Origin: Methanocaldococcus sp. FS406-22
Lineage (GTDB): Archaea; AGJL01; Methanococci; Methanococcales; Methanocaldococcaceae
Assembly: GCF_000025525.1 (NCBI RefSeq)
Contig: NC_013887.1
Span: 196,729-260,728, forward strand
Reading direction: 5' to 3'
Length of the DNA stretch: 64,000 bases
Shown here: positions 9,599 through 18,776 of the stretch, one piece after another
How positions within the stretch are numbered: the first letter of the stretch is position 1
Layout of the letters: every line of letters starts with the position of its first letter
Program-made: the position numbers and the translations under genes
Notes under the pieces: generated by a model
Database searches by the model: none
Told to the model about the DNA's origin: nothing
What the model saw: the letters and a program-made list of their open reading frames with translations, nothing else

Positions 9599-10885
9599 AT
9601 GAGAGCTATTTTAATCCTATTGGATGGTTTAGGAGATAGAGGTTCTGAAATCTTAGATAATAAAACTCCATTACAATTTGCAAACACTCCAAATTTAGAT
9701 AGATTAGCTGAAAATGGAATGTGCGGCTTAATGACAACATATAAAGAAGGCATTCCTCTGGGGACGGAAGTAGCTCACTTTCTACTTTGGGGCTATTCCT
9801 TAGAAGAATTTCCGGGAAGAGGGGTTATTGAGGCTTTAGGAGAGGATGTTGAGATTGAGGAAAATGCCGTTTATCTGAGAGCATCATTGGGTTTTGTTAA
9901 AAAGGATGAAAATGGATTTTTGGTAATAGATAGAAGAACTAAGGATATTAGCAGAGATGAAATTGAAAAATTAATAAGTGATTTCCCTACTTTTGTAGAT
10001 GGATATGAGTTTGAGCTTATCTATTCTTACGATGTTCATTTTATATTAAAAATTAAAGAGAAAAATGGCTGGATTTCAGATAAAATCTCTGATTCAGACC
10101 CATTCTATAAAAATAGACATGTTATGAAAGTTCAAGCAGTAAAAGAGCTTTGTAAAAGTGAGGTAGAGTATAACAAAGCAAAAGACACTGCAAGGGCTTT
10201 AAATAAATATCTTTTAAGTGTATACAAAATCCTACAAAATCATAAAATAAACAGAAAGAGAAGAAAGTTGGAGAAGATGCCAGCTAACTTTTTATTGACA
10301 AAATGGGCTTCAAGATATAAAAAAGTAGAAAGCTTTAAAGAAAGATGGGGAATGAACGCTGTTATCTTAGCAGAAAGCTCACTATTTAGAGGATTAGCCA
10401 AATTCTTAGGCATGGATTTTATAAAGATTGAGAGCTTTGAGGAAGGAATAAATTTAATTTCGGAGTTGGATTATGATTTCATCCATTTACATACGAAAGC
10501 TCCAGATGAAGCCGCACACACTAAAAATCCATTAAATAAGGTTAGAGTTATTGAAAAAATTGATAAACTTATAGGCAATTTAAGGCTAAGGGATGATGAC
10601 TTATTAATAATAACTGCAGACCACTCAACACCCTCTGTTGGAGATTTAATCCATTCTGGTGAGAGTGTTCCAATCCTATTTTACGGCAAAAATGTTAGAA
10701 CTGATAATGTTAGAGAGTTTAATGAAATTGCTTGCTCAAATGGGCATTTGAAGATAAGAGGAGATGAACTAATGCCTCTAATTTTAAACTACACTGATAG
10801 AGCTTTATTATATGGATTGAGAGCTGGAAATAGGTTAAGGCGTTACATTCCAAAAGATGATGACATAGAACTATTGGAGGGATAG
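9599..10885 (+). CDS. apgM: 2,3-bisphosphoglycerate-independent phosphoglycerate mutase, archaeal type
   Basis: This enzyme interconverts 3- and 2-phosphoglycerate in glycolysis and gluconeogenesis and belongs to the alkaline phosphatase superfamily. Starting at ATG 9599 the protein is 428 residues and begins MRAILILLDGLGDR, with the metal-binding Asp in LLDGLGDR. Further family motifs are TPNLDRLAENG, the HLHTKAPDEAAH segment and the ITADHSTPS metal site. The frame could begin at 9572, inside the previous gene, but the RBS (AGTGAT) and the family N-terminus favour 9599. Its place within an operon of otherwise uncharacterised enzymes is notable. Confidence 0.93.
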   Translation: MRAILILLDGLGDRGSEILDNKTPLQFANTPNLDRLAENGMCGLMTTYKEGIPLGTEVAHFLLWGYSLEEFPGRGVIEALGEDVEIEENAVYLRASLGFVKKDENGFLVIDRRTKDISRDEIEKLISDFPTFVDGYEFELIYSYDVHFILKIKEKNGWISDKISDSDPFYKNRHVMKVQAVKELCKSEVEYNKAKDTARALNKYLLSVYKILQNHKINRKRRKLEKMPANFLLTKWASRYKKVESFKERWGMNAVILAESSLFRGLAKFLGMDFIKIESFEEGINLISELDYDFIHLHTKAPDEAAHTKNPLNKVRVIEKIDKLIGNLRLRDDDLLIITADHSTPSVGDLIHSGESVPILFYGKNVRTDNVREFNEIACSNGHLKIRGDELMPLILNYTDRALLYGLRAGNRLRRYIPKDDDIELLEG

Positions 10886-10886
10886 T

Positions 10887-11450
10887 TTGATAGGAAAACT
10901 AAAAAATTTATTTAAATTAAAAAAAGAAACAAAAAAAGAAAAAGAAAGCTTGGAGGGAAAAGGACTAATAATATTTGAAAATACAAAGGATGCCATGAAG
11001 GCTGAAAATATATTAAAAGGCAAATATAAGATTAAGGTTGTTGCTCCACCGGCAGAGATTAGAGAGGGCTGTGATTTGGCAATAGAGTATGAGTTAATAG
11101 ATGAATTTGGGATTAAAAGAGAATTGGAAATTAATGGAATAAAGCCTTTAAAATTTATCTCTTTAAGTGATTATTCTTTAAAACCATTGGAGTTGATAAA
11201 GGTTAAAGAAGTAGATGGCTTTATCTTAGTTAGATGTGGAAATATGAAGATAACCATTGATAAAGAGGGAAATATCGTTAATATCTCTGGTGGTGGCTGT
11301 CCAGACGTGCCTTATTTAGCATTAAAATTAAAGGGAAAGAATATTAAAGAGATTAAAGAGGAAGAAACTCCAAAAAATTTGGGTTTTACTTTGTGTGCAT
11401 ACACATTACATAAAGCTTATGAAAAGGCAAAAGAGTTGGTTAATGAATAA
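10887..11450 (+). CDS. DUF3343 (putative Se/S carrier-like) domain protein with a conserved C-terminal extension
   Basis: The 187 residues start with a charged, Lys-rich leader (1-25). Residues about 27-70 resemble DUF3343 (IIFENTKDAMKAENILK, then PPAEIREGCDLAIEY). That domain is annotated as a putative selenium or sulfur carrier because of one conserved Cys, here in REGCDLA. A second part (about 110-187) contains SGGGCPDVPYLAL and FTLCAYTLHKAYE, two more potentially reactive Cys. The start is TTG at 10887, right after the apgM stop and behind GGAGG at 10876-10880. The biochemical role is unknown; the carrier idea comes from the domain name and context. Confidence 0.7.
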   Translation: MIGKLKNLFKLKKETKKEKESLEGKGLIIFENTKDAMKAENILKGKYKIKVVAPPAEIREGCDLAIEYELIDEFGIKRELEINGIKPLKFISLSDYSLKPLELIKVKEVDGFILVRCGNMKITIDKEGNIVNISGGGCPDVPYLALKLKGKNIKEIKEEETPKNLGFTLCAYTLHKAYEKAKELVNE

Positions 11451-11465
11451 GTTAAAGGGATTATT

Positions 11466-12296
11466 ATGATTATAGCAGGAACTATGCCAATAAAAGGATT
11501 GGATTTGGTTATTGGAAAAGCTACACTAAAAGGGGATAAAATAATAATAAATAACAAAGAGTTTCCAGTGTCCATGGGAACAGGGGCTTTAATAGGGGCA
11601 GTTTTAAAAACATTAGAGTATTTTGGTGAAAAAGATGTTAAGATAATAACTGCTGGAGATATTGGAGAAGGAGATGGAAGCTTAAAGATATATAACGCAT
11701 TGAAGGAGATTGACGATGACTTACTTATAATACATTATATAAAACCAAAGATTTCAAAAATTAAGGAAATTGATTTCTCACCAAAGATTATTGCAGATGC
11801 TGGAGGCATGTATGCGGCAAAAGCAGCAAATATAGGGGATAAATTTTACCTATTTCTTCCAGATGTTGGTGAATTGGCATTTTTAGCAGATGAGAAAGCT
11901 ACACATCCTGCCTATGTGAGAGGATTTATATCTGAGATAGACGATAAAGAAGTACCAAAACTTATTGAAAGAGCTTATAAACTAAAAATGCCTAAATATA
12001 TGGTTGTTAAAGGGGAAACTGACTATATTGTTAAAGAGGGAGAGATAACTAATACTATAAAAGAACCAAAAATAGAAGCAATGGAGTGTATTGGAGGGAC
12101 TGGAGATACTTTAACAGGGATAATATCATCTTTAATAAGTGTTGGTTTTAATGCTGAAGAAGCTATGAGTTTAGGGTGTAAAATAAATAGAAAACTTGGA
12201 GAAGTAGCTAATGCTAAGCCAAATACACAGGTTATAGAGATTATTAGCACTATCCCAAAAGCTTTAGAGATGACATTGAAACAAATAAAACAATAA
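11466..12296 (+). CDS. NAD(P)HX dehydratase / ribokinase-fold protein
   Basis: The 276 residues fit the carbohydrate-kinase-like fold of YjeF C-terminal (ADP-dependent NAD(P)H-hydrate dehydratase) proteins. Supporting segments are PVSMGTGALIGAVLK, IIADAGGMYAAKAA, a GETDYIVKEGE strand and the phosphate-binding CIGGTGDTLTGIIS anion hole near the C-terminus. The YjeF N-terminal epimerase domain is absent. It follows the DUF3343 gene by 15 bases and is probably the last gene of the operon that starts at 8107. A different small-molecule kinase or dehydratase activity is possible. Confidence 0.65.
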   Translation: MIIAGTMPIKGLDLVIGKATLKGDKIIINNKEFPVSMGTGALIGAVLKTLEYFGEKDVKIITAGDIGEGDGSLKIYNALKEIDDDLLIIHYIKPKISKIKEIDFSPKIIADAGGMYAAKAANIGDKFYLFLPDVGELAFLADEKATHPAYVRGFISEIDDKEVPKLIERAYKLKMPKYMVVKGETDYIVKEGEITNTIKEPKIEAMECIGGTGDTLTGIISSLISVGFNAEEAMSLGCKINRKLGEVANAKPNTQVIEIISTIPKALEMTLKQIKQ

Positions 12297-12362
12297 GGTA
12301 TTTATATAATAATCTTCACAAACTTTAATGATGTAAAATGAGAAATATCAAAGGTCGAGAAC

Positions 12363-13391
12363 ATGAAGATATCCGTTTATGGAGCGGGGAATCAAAATCT
12401 ATATATAAATCAATTAAATCTGCCAGAGAAGTTTGGTGGAACTCCTCCTTATGGCGGTTCAAGAATGGCTATTGAGTTTGCACAAGCTGGGCACGATGTT
12501 ATTTTAGCAGAGCCAAATAAAGATATAATGAGCGATGATTTATGGAAGAAAGTTGAAGAAGCTGGAGTTAAAGTAGTTAGTGATGATATTGAGGCAGCAA
12601 AACATGGAGAAATTCATGTATTATTCACACCATTTGGTAAAGCAACGTTTAGGATAGCAAAAACAATTATTGAACATGTCCCAGAGAATGCAGTGATATG
12701 TAACACTTGTACTGTTTCACCTGTAGTTCTATATTATTCCTTGGAACCAATTCTAAGGACAAAGAGAAAAGATGTTGGAATTTCGTCAATGCATCCAGCA
12801 GCTGTCCCAGGAACTCCACAACATGGGCATTATGTTATCGGTGGGAAAACAACTGATGGAAAAGAATTGGCTAATGAGGAGCAGATAAAAAAAGTTGTAG
12901 AACTTGCTAAAAGTGCGGGAAAAGAAGCTTATATTGTTCCTGCTGATGTCTCTTCAGTTGTTGCTGATATGGGAAGTTTAGTTACTGCAGTTGCTTTATC
13001 AGGAGTTTTAGATTACTACACAGTTGGGAGAAAAATCATAAATGCTCCTAAGAAGATGATTGAACAGCAAGTTATTATGACTCTGCAAACAATGGCCTCT
13101 CTTGTAGAGACATCTGGGGTTGAAGGATTGGTTAAAGCATTGAATCCAGAGTTATTAATAAGAAGTGCTTCATCAATGAAGTTATTAGATAAGCAGAAAG
13201 ATTTAGATGCTGCTTTAGAAATCCTCAAAAACTTAGACGAAACTTTGAAAAAAGAAGTAGAAAAAGCAGAAATAAAGCCTACAACACTTGTAGCAGCCCA
13301 GTCATTAGTTAAAGAGATAAAGACTTTAATAGGAGGGGCTGCTGCTGAAGGGGCAATAAAAAGAAGTGCAAGAAAATTGTTCGAGCATTAA
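12363..13391 (+). CDS. hmdII: H2-forming methylene-H4MPT dehydrogenase paralog (HmdII-type)
   Basis: The 342 residues resemble [Fe]-hydrogenase Hmd but fall in the HmdII class, whose members are thought to be involved in FeGP cofactor handling or sensing rather than catalysis. The Rossmann motif VYGAGNQNLY opens the protein. The cofactor-ligand Cys corresponds to C116 in VICNTCTVSP, followed by SSMHPAAVPG with a conserved His. The Hmd catalytic His motif near residue 14 is not seen; the stretch reads QNLYINQ. RBS-like AGGTCGAG precedes the ATG, and a TATA box (TATTTATATAATA) lies near 12298-12310. A GTPase and a roadblock gene follow on the same strand. Confidence 0.88.
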   Translation: MKISVYGAGNQNLYINQLNLPEKFGGTPPYGGSRMAIEFAQAGHDVILAEPNKDIMSDDLWKKVEEAGVKVVSDDIEAAKHGEIHVLFTPFGKATFRIAKTIIEHVPENAVICNTCTVSPVVLYYSLEPILRTKRKDVGISSMHPAAVPGTPQHGHYVIGGKTTDGKELANEEQIKKVVELAKSAGKEAYIVPADVSSVVADMGSLVTAVALSGVLDYYTVGRKIINAPKKMIEQQVIMTLQTMASLVETSGVEGLVKALNPELLIRSASSMKLLDKQKDLDAALEILKNLDETLKKEVEKAEIKPTTLVAAQSLVKEIKTLIGGAAAEGAIKRSARKLFEH

Positions 13392-13444
13392 TATGGGACT
13401 TTTGCAGTTAATTGTATTTTATTATACATTTTTAGGGGAGATTC

Positions 13445-13918
13445 ATGAAAAAAGACGAGATTAAGGTTGTAGTAGTTGGTTCAAGTGATGTGGGGAAAAC
13501 AACATTGATGGAAAATATGATTGGCAAAATTGGAAAAGTTGAATATAAAGGGATTACAACAGCTATTGACTATGGTTCATTAACAATAAACGATAAGAAA
13601 ATTCATTTCTTTGGAACACCTGGGCAAAAAAGATTTGAGTTTATGAGAGAATTGGCATTAAAAGGGACGAATTTGGCTTTAGTGGTGTTGGATGCATCAA
13701 AAGGAGTAACTAAAGAAGATGAAGAAATAGTAAAATTGTTAGAATCTAAAAAAATCCCGTATGGGATTTTTATAAATAAAACGGATGTTGGAGATATTGA
13801 TACATCTGAAGTTTATAACTTCTGCAATCCAAAATTCGTTGTTAAAGGTTGTGCAACAAAAAAAGATGGGCTTGATAAGCTTATAAATGAAATTATAGTT
13901 TTTTGCAGGTCATGTTAA
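13445..13918 (+). CDS. Small Ras-like/MglA-like GTPase
   Basis: The 157 residues carry G1 (VVGSSDVGKTT, residues about 10-20), a G3 region FFGTPGQKRFEF in which the canonical Asp is replaced by Gly, and G4 (INKTD near residue 115). The G5 region is weak. Small archaeal GTPases of this type often sit beside roadblock/LC7 proteins, which act as regulators. The next gene downstream is such a protein. The ATG follows AGGGGAGATTC. Confidence 0.85.
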   Translation: MKKDEIKVVVVGSSDVGKTTLMENMIGKIGKVEYKGITTAIDYGSLTINDKKIHFFGTPGQKRFEFMRELALKGTNLALVVLDASKGVTKEDEEIVKLLESKKIPYGIFINKTDVGDIDTSEVYNFCNPKFVVKGCATKKDGLDKLINEIIVFCRSC

Positions 13919-14098
13919 AATTAAGAAGGAAAATCTGAATACTTTAAAATAGGATAAAATAGGAGATGACCCTATATATATTATTTAATTCCAAGATATT
14001 TTAGCAAAAAACTATATATCTCATACCTCAAAAAATTTAAAAAATTATATATAGCAAAAATGCATAATCTACATAAGCCAGAGCATAAGGGTGAAAAT

Positions 14099-14446
14099 AT
14101 GATTGATAGGGTTTTGTTGGAGTTGAATAAGACTGAGGGTATTAAGGGTTCTATGGTTGTTGGTAAGGATGGTTTGGTTATTGCCTCTCAGTTGCCTGGG
14201 AATGTTGATGCTGAGTTAGTTGGGGCTATGGCTTCAGCAGCATTTGGGGCTGCTGAAAGAACAGCAGCAGAGATTGGCATGGGGGCTTTAGAACAAACAA
14301 TGATTGAAGGAGAACATGGTAAAACCCTAATGGTCGATGCAGGAGAAGGAATCTTAGTAGTCTTAACAGATGCAAAGGTTAACTTAGGATTAATCAGAAT
14401 AACAATGAAAAGAGCCGCAGAAAAAATAAAAGCAATGTTATCATAA
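14099..14446 (+). CDS. Roadblock/LC7 domain protein (MglB-like)
   Basis: The 115 residues form a single roadblock/LC7 domain ([17 protein letters not shown]..., [12 protein letters not shown], then an Ala-rich helix). Such proteins dimerise and usually regulate small GTPases. The start at 14099 is chosen because AAGGGTGAAAAT precedes it; a start at 14060 would add residues with no RBS. It has its own strong TATA box (TTTAAAAAATTATATATAG, about 14034-14052), so it may be expressed more highly than the upstream GTPase. It ends 6 bases inside the convergent gene at 14441. Confidence 0.88.
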   Translation: MIDRVLLELNKTEGIKGSMVVGKDGLVIASQLPGNVDAELVGAMASAAFGAAERTAAEIGMGALEQTMIEGEHGKTLMVDAGEGILVVLTDAKVNLGLIRITMKRAAEKIKAMLS

Positions 14447-15379
14447 TATAGATTGTAATGTCACAATGATTTCATTGATGACTTCTTTGTTTAATTCAGA
14501 GACATCAATTTTCTTTGTTTCAAATACAATTCCATTTTTTAAAATCCTCTCGTAGTTCGGGCAGATTGTTGTTATTGATTTTTTGTTGTCTAATTTTATT
14601 AAACTGTTGATTTTTTTAGAGGCATTTTTTGGATTATCACATTCGATAAATACTGATATTCCTTCATATTCTTTGAAATAGGCATTTTCAATTTCATTTT
14701 TAATTATTTTATTTGCCATAACATATTTTTTATATACTTTTTTGGCATTTAATAACTCTTCTTTTAAAAGACCAAAATAATTTACTGTTTTATATGTTTT
14801 AGATAAGATTTTAATATCATTTAAAGCATTGCCGAGTTTTTCTTCAGTTTCTTTACTTATCCCTAAGAAACCACCATATTCACAGTTCAATATCTTTGGG
14901 CTTCCTGTGGAACAAACAACAATATCTCCATATCCACAATCTCCCCCAATTTTTCCTGAAATATCCTCAATAAATAAAACCTCCCTCTCCTCACATAATT
15001 TTTTTATTTCTTTTAATGGCTGTGGAGCTAAATATCCAGCTAAAGATGTTAAAATAAATGATGAGTTTCTTCCTAAATATTTATCTAATTTTTCCACGTC
15101 AATAATTCCCAAATTTGTCTCTACCATATTAGTTTTTAGATTTAATACTTTAGGAAACTTTAAAAATCCCTGCCAACCTCCCATATCTGGGATTAAAATC
15201 TCATTGCTATAAATTTTTGCTATCCACATTGATAAAAACACTGCGGAACTTCCAGAAGGGAGGAAAGTTATTTTATAATCCCTATTTAATAAATCGTTAA
15301 TTATTATTTCAACCTCTTCTTTACTCCCCTCTTTATTCATTAATCCATATATATTTGGTCGTCTATGCCTAAGAATCAT
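14441..15379 (-). CDS. PLP-dependent aminotransferase-fold protein (DegT-like), function unknown
   Basis: The 312 residues resemble the small end of fold-type I PLP enzymes. [16 protein letters not shown] resembles the cofactor phosphate-binding region, [11 protein letters not shown] the Asp that contacts the pyridine nitrogen, and [17 protein letters not shown] has a Lys where the Schiff base would form. It is shorter than typical DegT/DnrJ enzymes (about 370), so either a reduced C-terminal domain or a non-catalytic homolog is possible. The ATG follows GGAGGTAATATAAA. It is convergent with the roadblock gene. The 261 bases upstream (15380-15640) hold its promoter and a GC-rich patch at about 15468-15503. 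Confidence 0.65.
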   Translation of the reverse strand: MILRHRRPNIYGLMNKEGSKEEVEIIINDLLNRDYKITFLPSGSSAVFLSMWIAKIYSNEILIPDMGGWQGFLKFPKVLNLKTNMVETNLGIIDVEKLDKYLGRNSSFILTSLAGYLAPQPLKEIKKLCEEREVLFIEDISGKIGGDCGYGDIVVCSTGSPKILNCEYGGFLGISKETEEKLGNALNDIKILSKTYKTVNYFGLLKEELLNAKKVYKKYVMANKIIKNEIENAYFKEYEGISVFIECDNPKNASKKINSLIKLDNKKSITTICPNYERILKNGIVFETKKIDVSELNKEVINEIIVTLQSIL

Positions 15380-15640
15380 TTTATATTACCTCCACTTTTC
15401 TGTTAAAGGTGGTTCAGATTACCGCCACTAAAATAAAGTAATCATAATGATATAAATTTGCATAATCGAATAGCTCCCGAGATACCTCACTTCCGAACTC
15501 CACAAAATTAGAACTAAGAATATTGATAGAGTAAATTTTAATAAAAATTAAGTTTAAAAAAGAGTTAATATATATTTTCCCCTCCCCAATTGTAGTTTAA
15601 ATTTTTAGTAAAAATTTAAAAAATTATAAGAAGTTTGAAA

Positions 15641-16939
15641 TTAAATAACAGCCTCTTCTGGATAAGCTGGCATCTTGTGCTCTGCCAAGTCCAATCCCAT
15701 TTTCTCTTCTTCTTCACTAACTCTTAATCCACCGAGGAGTATTCCTACAATCTTAGTAAGTATGAATCCTAAACCAGTTCCGTAGATGAAGCAGAATATT
15801 GAAGCAATTATCTGGTCTATTAAACTTACATCACCAGTTCCTCCCAACGCAGTCATTCCAAAGATTCCTGCCCCTATAGCTCCAACAACTCCTGCAGTTC
15901 CATGAACTGGAACGACACCACAGACATCATCTATACCTAATCTTTCTATAAGTCTATATACTATTGGAACCTGTAATCCTGCTGCCAATCCAATTAATAA
16001 TCCACCAATTGGACTTACAATGTCTGTTCCTGAACAGATTGCAACTAAACCTGCAACAATTCCGTTAGCTGTAAAGAGGACATCCTTTCTTGAAGCAATT
16101 AAAGCTCCAATTCCTCCTCCAGCCATTGCTAATGTTGTGGTTGCACAAACAAGTCCTGATATATCTCCTAAAGCCAATGAACTTCCTACGTTAAATCCAT
16201 ACCAACCAATAGCCAATGCAAACGCCCCAAACACAGCCATTGGGATATTGTGCCCCAATATAGGAACTGGCCTACCATCGACAAATCTTCCAATTCTTGG
16301 ACCTAATGCTAAGATTGCCCCTAAAGCCAAGAATCCTCCTAAACCGTGAACAACTAAACTTCCAGCATAATCATGCCATGGAACAATGCTTGCTCCCCAA
16401 GGACCTAAATACACAAATAACGGATACAAGAACGCTGTAATAATCAATGATATCAATACATAAGCACCAAACTTAATTCTCTCCGCAACCCCTCCAGAGA
16501 CGATTGTTGCTGCAGTAGCACAGAAGACAAGACCAAAGAACCAGTTAGCTAACTCTAAACCATTATCAACTAAGAAAGGTGATGCTGAAAATATCTTACT
16601 CCACCAATTAATGAAGTCAGCTGGGTCTATTGAAGTACATAAAATTCCACCAATTAAAAGCCAAGAAACACAACCAATCAACCAATCAACCATGTTTTTC
16701 ATCATAACATTGTTAACGTTTTTCTTCCTAACTTGCCCACCTTCTAACATTGCAAAGCCCCACTGCATCATAAAGACCAAAACTCCCATCACAACAAGGA
16801 AATAAACATCCGAAGCGTTTGCAATTTTTACTAAAGCTTGCACTATGTTAGTGATTCCATCGGTATTTATTCCAACTGAGTGCATTGATGCAATTGTTGC
16901 ATTTACCAAAGTTTGATTTATCAAATCAGCGGTAGCCAT
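15641..16939 (-). CDS. amtB: Ammonium transporter
   Basis: This is an Amt/Rh family ammonium channel with about 11 predicted membrane segments over 432 residues. Signature segments are VVMGVLVFMMQWGFAMLEGG near the N-terminus, DYAGSLVVHGLGG (pore region His) and the conserved VPVHGTAGVVGAIG. The start at ATG 16937-16939 fits AGGTGAAAAAC; an upstream GTG in the same frame overlaps the RBS and is unlikely. It follows glnK by 31 bases, forming the standard glnK-amtB operon, and is presumably controlled by the NrpR operator at 17366. Confidence 0.96.
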   Translation of the reverse strand: MATADLINQTLVNATIASMHSVGINTDGITNIVQALVKIANASDVYFLVVMGVLVFMMQWGFAMLEGGQVRKKNVNNVMMKNMVDWLIGCVSWLLIGGILCTSIDPADFINWWSKIFSASPFLVDNGLELANWFFGLVFCATAATIVSGGVAERIKFGAYVLISLIITAFLYPLFVYLGPWGASIVPWHDYAGSLVVHGLGGFLALGAILALGPRIGRFVDGRPVPILGHNIPMAVFGAFALAIGWYGFNVGSSLALGDISGLVCATTTLAMAGGGIGALIASRKDVLFTANGIVAGLVAICSGTDIVSPIGGLLIGLAAGLQVPIVYRLIERLGIDDVCGVVPVHGTAGVVGAIGAGIFGMTALGGTGDVSLIDQIIASIFCFIYGTGLGFILTKIVGILLGGLRVSEEEEKMGLDLAEHKMPAYPEEAVI

Positions 16940-16970
16940 GTTTTTCACCTCACAATTTTATTTCCCTAAT

Positions 16971-17379
<409 letters not shown>

Positions 17380-17534
17380 TAACTACTCTAAAAAATTGTA
17401 TAAAAACTTTTCGGTAATCTATAAAATAAAATATAAAAATGTAAAATAGATGAATATAGGATTTTCATAATTTTATATATTCTTTAGAAATAAGCAATAA
17501 AAGCGCAAATTCACAAATAGATTATATTTTTAAT

Positions 17535-17600
17535 TTTAGGGCTGAATGGATGAGAGTCTCCGCCCTAAAGAGCGGTGCTTTCTTAGCGACGATTAATGGT
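17535..17600 (+). ncRNA. Candidate structured RNA in the glnK/TPR intergenic region
   Basis: The gap 17310-17749 between glnK and the TPR gene holds the glnK promoter, this GC-rich island and the TPR promoter. TTTAGGGC (17535-17542) pairs perfectly with GCCCTAAA (17562-17569). Inside, GGA and TCC can pair. The competing arms CCGC (17560-17563) and GCGG (17572-17575) would form an alternative hairpin. Local GC islands in this AT-rich genus often mark RNA genes. No C/D or H/ACA box pattern or known riboswitch was recognised, and the strand is uncertain. Confidence 0.35.
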
Positions 17601-17749
17601 AAATACTTAATATTTTATGAGGTTACGAAAAGTTTATATCCTACGCTGAAATTTAATTATAATAATTATAGTATATATTAACGAAATTCATAAAATAAGG
17701 GGACTAAAATCGCACACTATTAAAATTGGGGGAGGGGGCAGGTATGGAA

Positions 17750-18670
17750 ATGAACAATGAAAGCATTTTATGGGATGAATATTTCAATGCACTTGAAAAT
17801 AAGAACTACGAAAAAGCTCTTTATTTAATAGATAAAATCTTAGAGATTAGAAAAGCTCCAGACATCTATGTAAGAAAAGCAAAAATATTAAGAACAATGG
17901 GAAAAAATGACGAAGCATTAGAGTATTTTGATAAAGCATTAAAAATAAAGCCAAAATATATCTTAGCAAATTTCTTAAAAGGAGCTTTATTGGTAAGTTT
18001 AGGTAGATTGGAAGAAGCAAAAGAGATATTTTTAAAATTATATAGATTAAAAAAATCTGATTTATCTGTTAAATATGCAATCGCCTTTATACTAAAAAAA
18101 CTTGGGGAATACGACTCTGCATTAAAAATCCTTGATGAAGTATTAAAAAAGTATCCACAATCAGCTATTGCTTGGGCTGAGAAAGGAGAGATATTATATA
18201 AAGAAGGAAAACTTAAAAAATCTTTAGAATGCTTTGATAACGCTCTAAAAATAAATCCTAATGACTGTCAATCCCTACAATACAAAGGAGAGATATTATT
18301 TAAACTTGGAAGGTATGGGGAGGCATTAAAATGCTTTAAAAAGGTTTTTGAAAGAAATGATAAAGATATACGTGCGTTAATGTATATAATACAGATTTTA
18401 ATTTACCTTGGAAGATTGAGTCAGGCTTTGGAATATACAAAAAAAGCTTTAAAATTGAACCCAGATGATCCATTACTATATTTATATAAAGGAATTATCT
18501 TAAACAAACTTGGAAAGTACAAAGATGCAATAAAATATTTTGACAAAGTATTGGAGATTAACCCAAATTTCCCAGAAGCTTGGAATGGAAAAGCTGTAGC
18601 TCTCGAAAAACTTGGAAAAATCAATGAAGCTATAGAGTGCTACAATAGAGCACTTGATATCTATGAATAA
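17750..18670 (+). CDS. TPR-repeat protein
   Basis: The protein of about 306 residues is built almost entirely of tetratricopeptide repeats of 34 residues. Repeats such as AKILRTMGKNDEALEYFDKA, CFDNALKINPNDCQSLQYKG and AWNGKAVALEKLGKINEAIE give at least seven units. No enzyme domain or signal peptide is seen, so it is probably a cytoplasmic scaffold for protein-protein contacts. ATG 17750 is favoured by AGGT six bases upstream; ATG 17744 and a start at 17726 are also in frame. It sits between glnK-amtB and glnA, hinting at a nitrogen-related role, but no NrpR site was seen in front of it. Confidence 0.85.
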   Translation: MNNESILWDEYFNALENKNYEKALYLIDKILEIRKAPDIYVRKAKILRTMGKNDEALEYFDKALKIKPKYILANFLKGALLVSLGRLEEAKEIFLKLYRLKKSDLSVKYAIAFILKKLGEYDSALKILDEVLKKYPQSAIAWAEKGEILYKEGKLKKSLECFDNALKINPNDCQSLQYKGEILFKLGRYGEALKCFKKVFERNDKDIRALMYIIQILIYLGRLSQALEYTKKALKLNPDDPLLYLYKGIILNKLGKYKDAIKYFDKVLEINPNFPEAWNGKAVALEKLGKINEAIECYNRALDIYE

Positions 18671-18727
18671 ATTCTTATATTTTAATTTAGGTTTAACATT
18701 ACCGTAAATTATATATATATGGAAGTA

Positions 18728-18741
18728 GGAAACTTACTTCC
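18728..18741. promoter_or_regulatory. NrpR-type nitrogen operator at the glnA promoter
   Basis: GGAAACTTACTTCC fits GGAA-N6-TTCC. It is nested at the right end of a larger inverted repeat that starts with GGAAGTA at 18721. The TATA box (AATTATATATATA, about 18708-18720) lies just upstream, so the operator covers the expected transcription start, as in known NrpR-repressed glnA promoters. Confidence 0.82.
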
Positions 18742-18776
18742 AGAATTATTCAATCAAATTGCATCGGGGGATGGAA

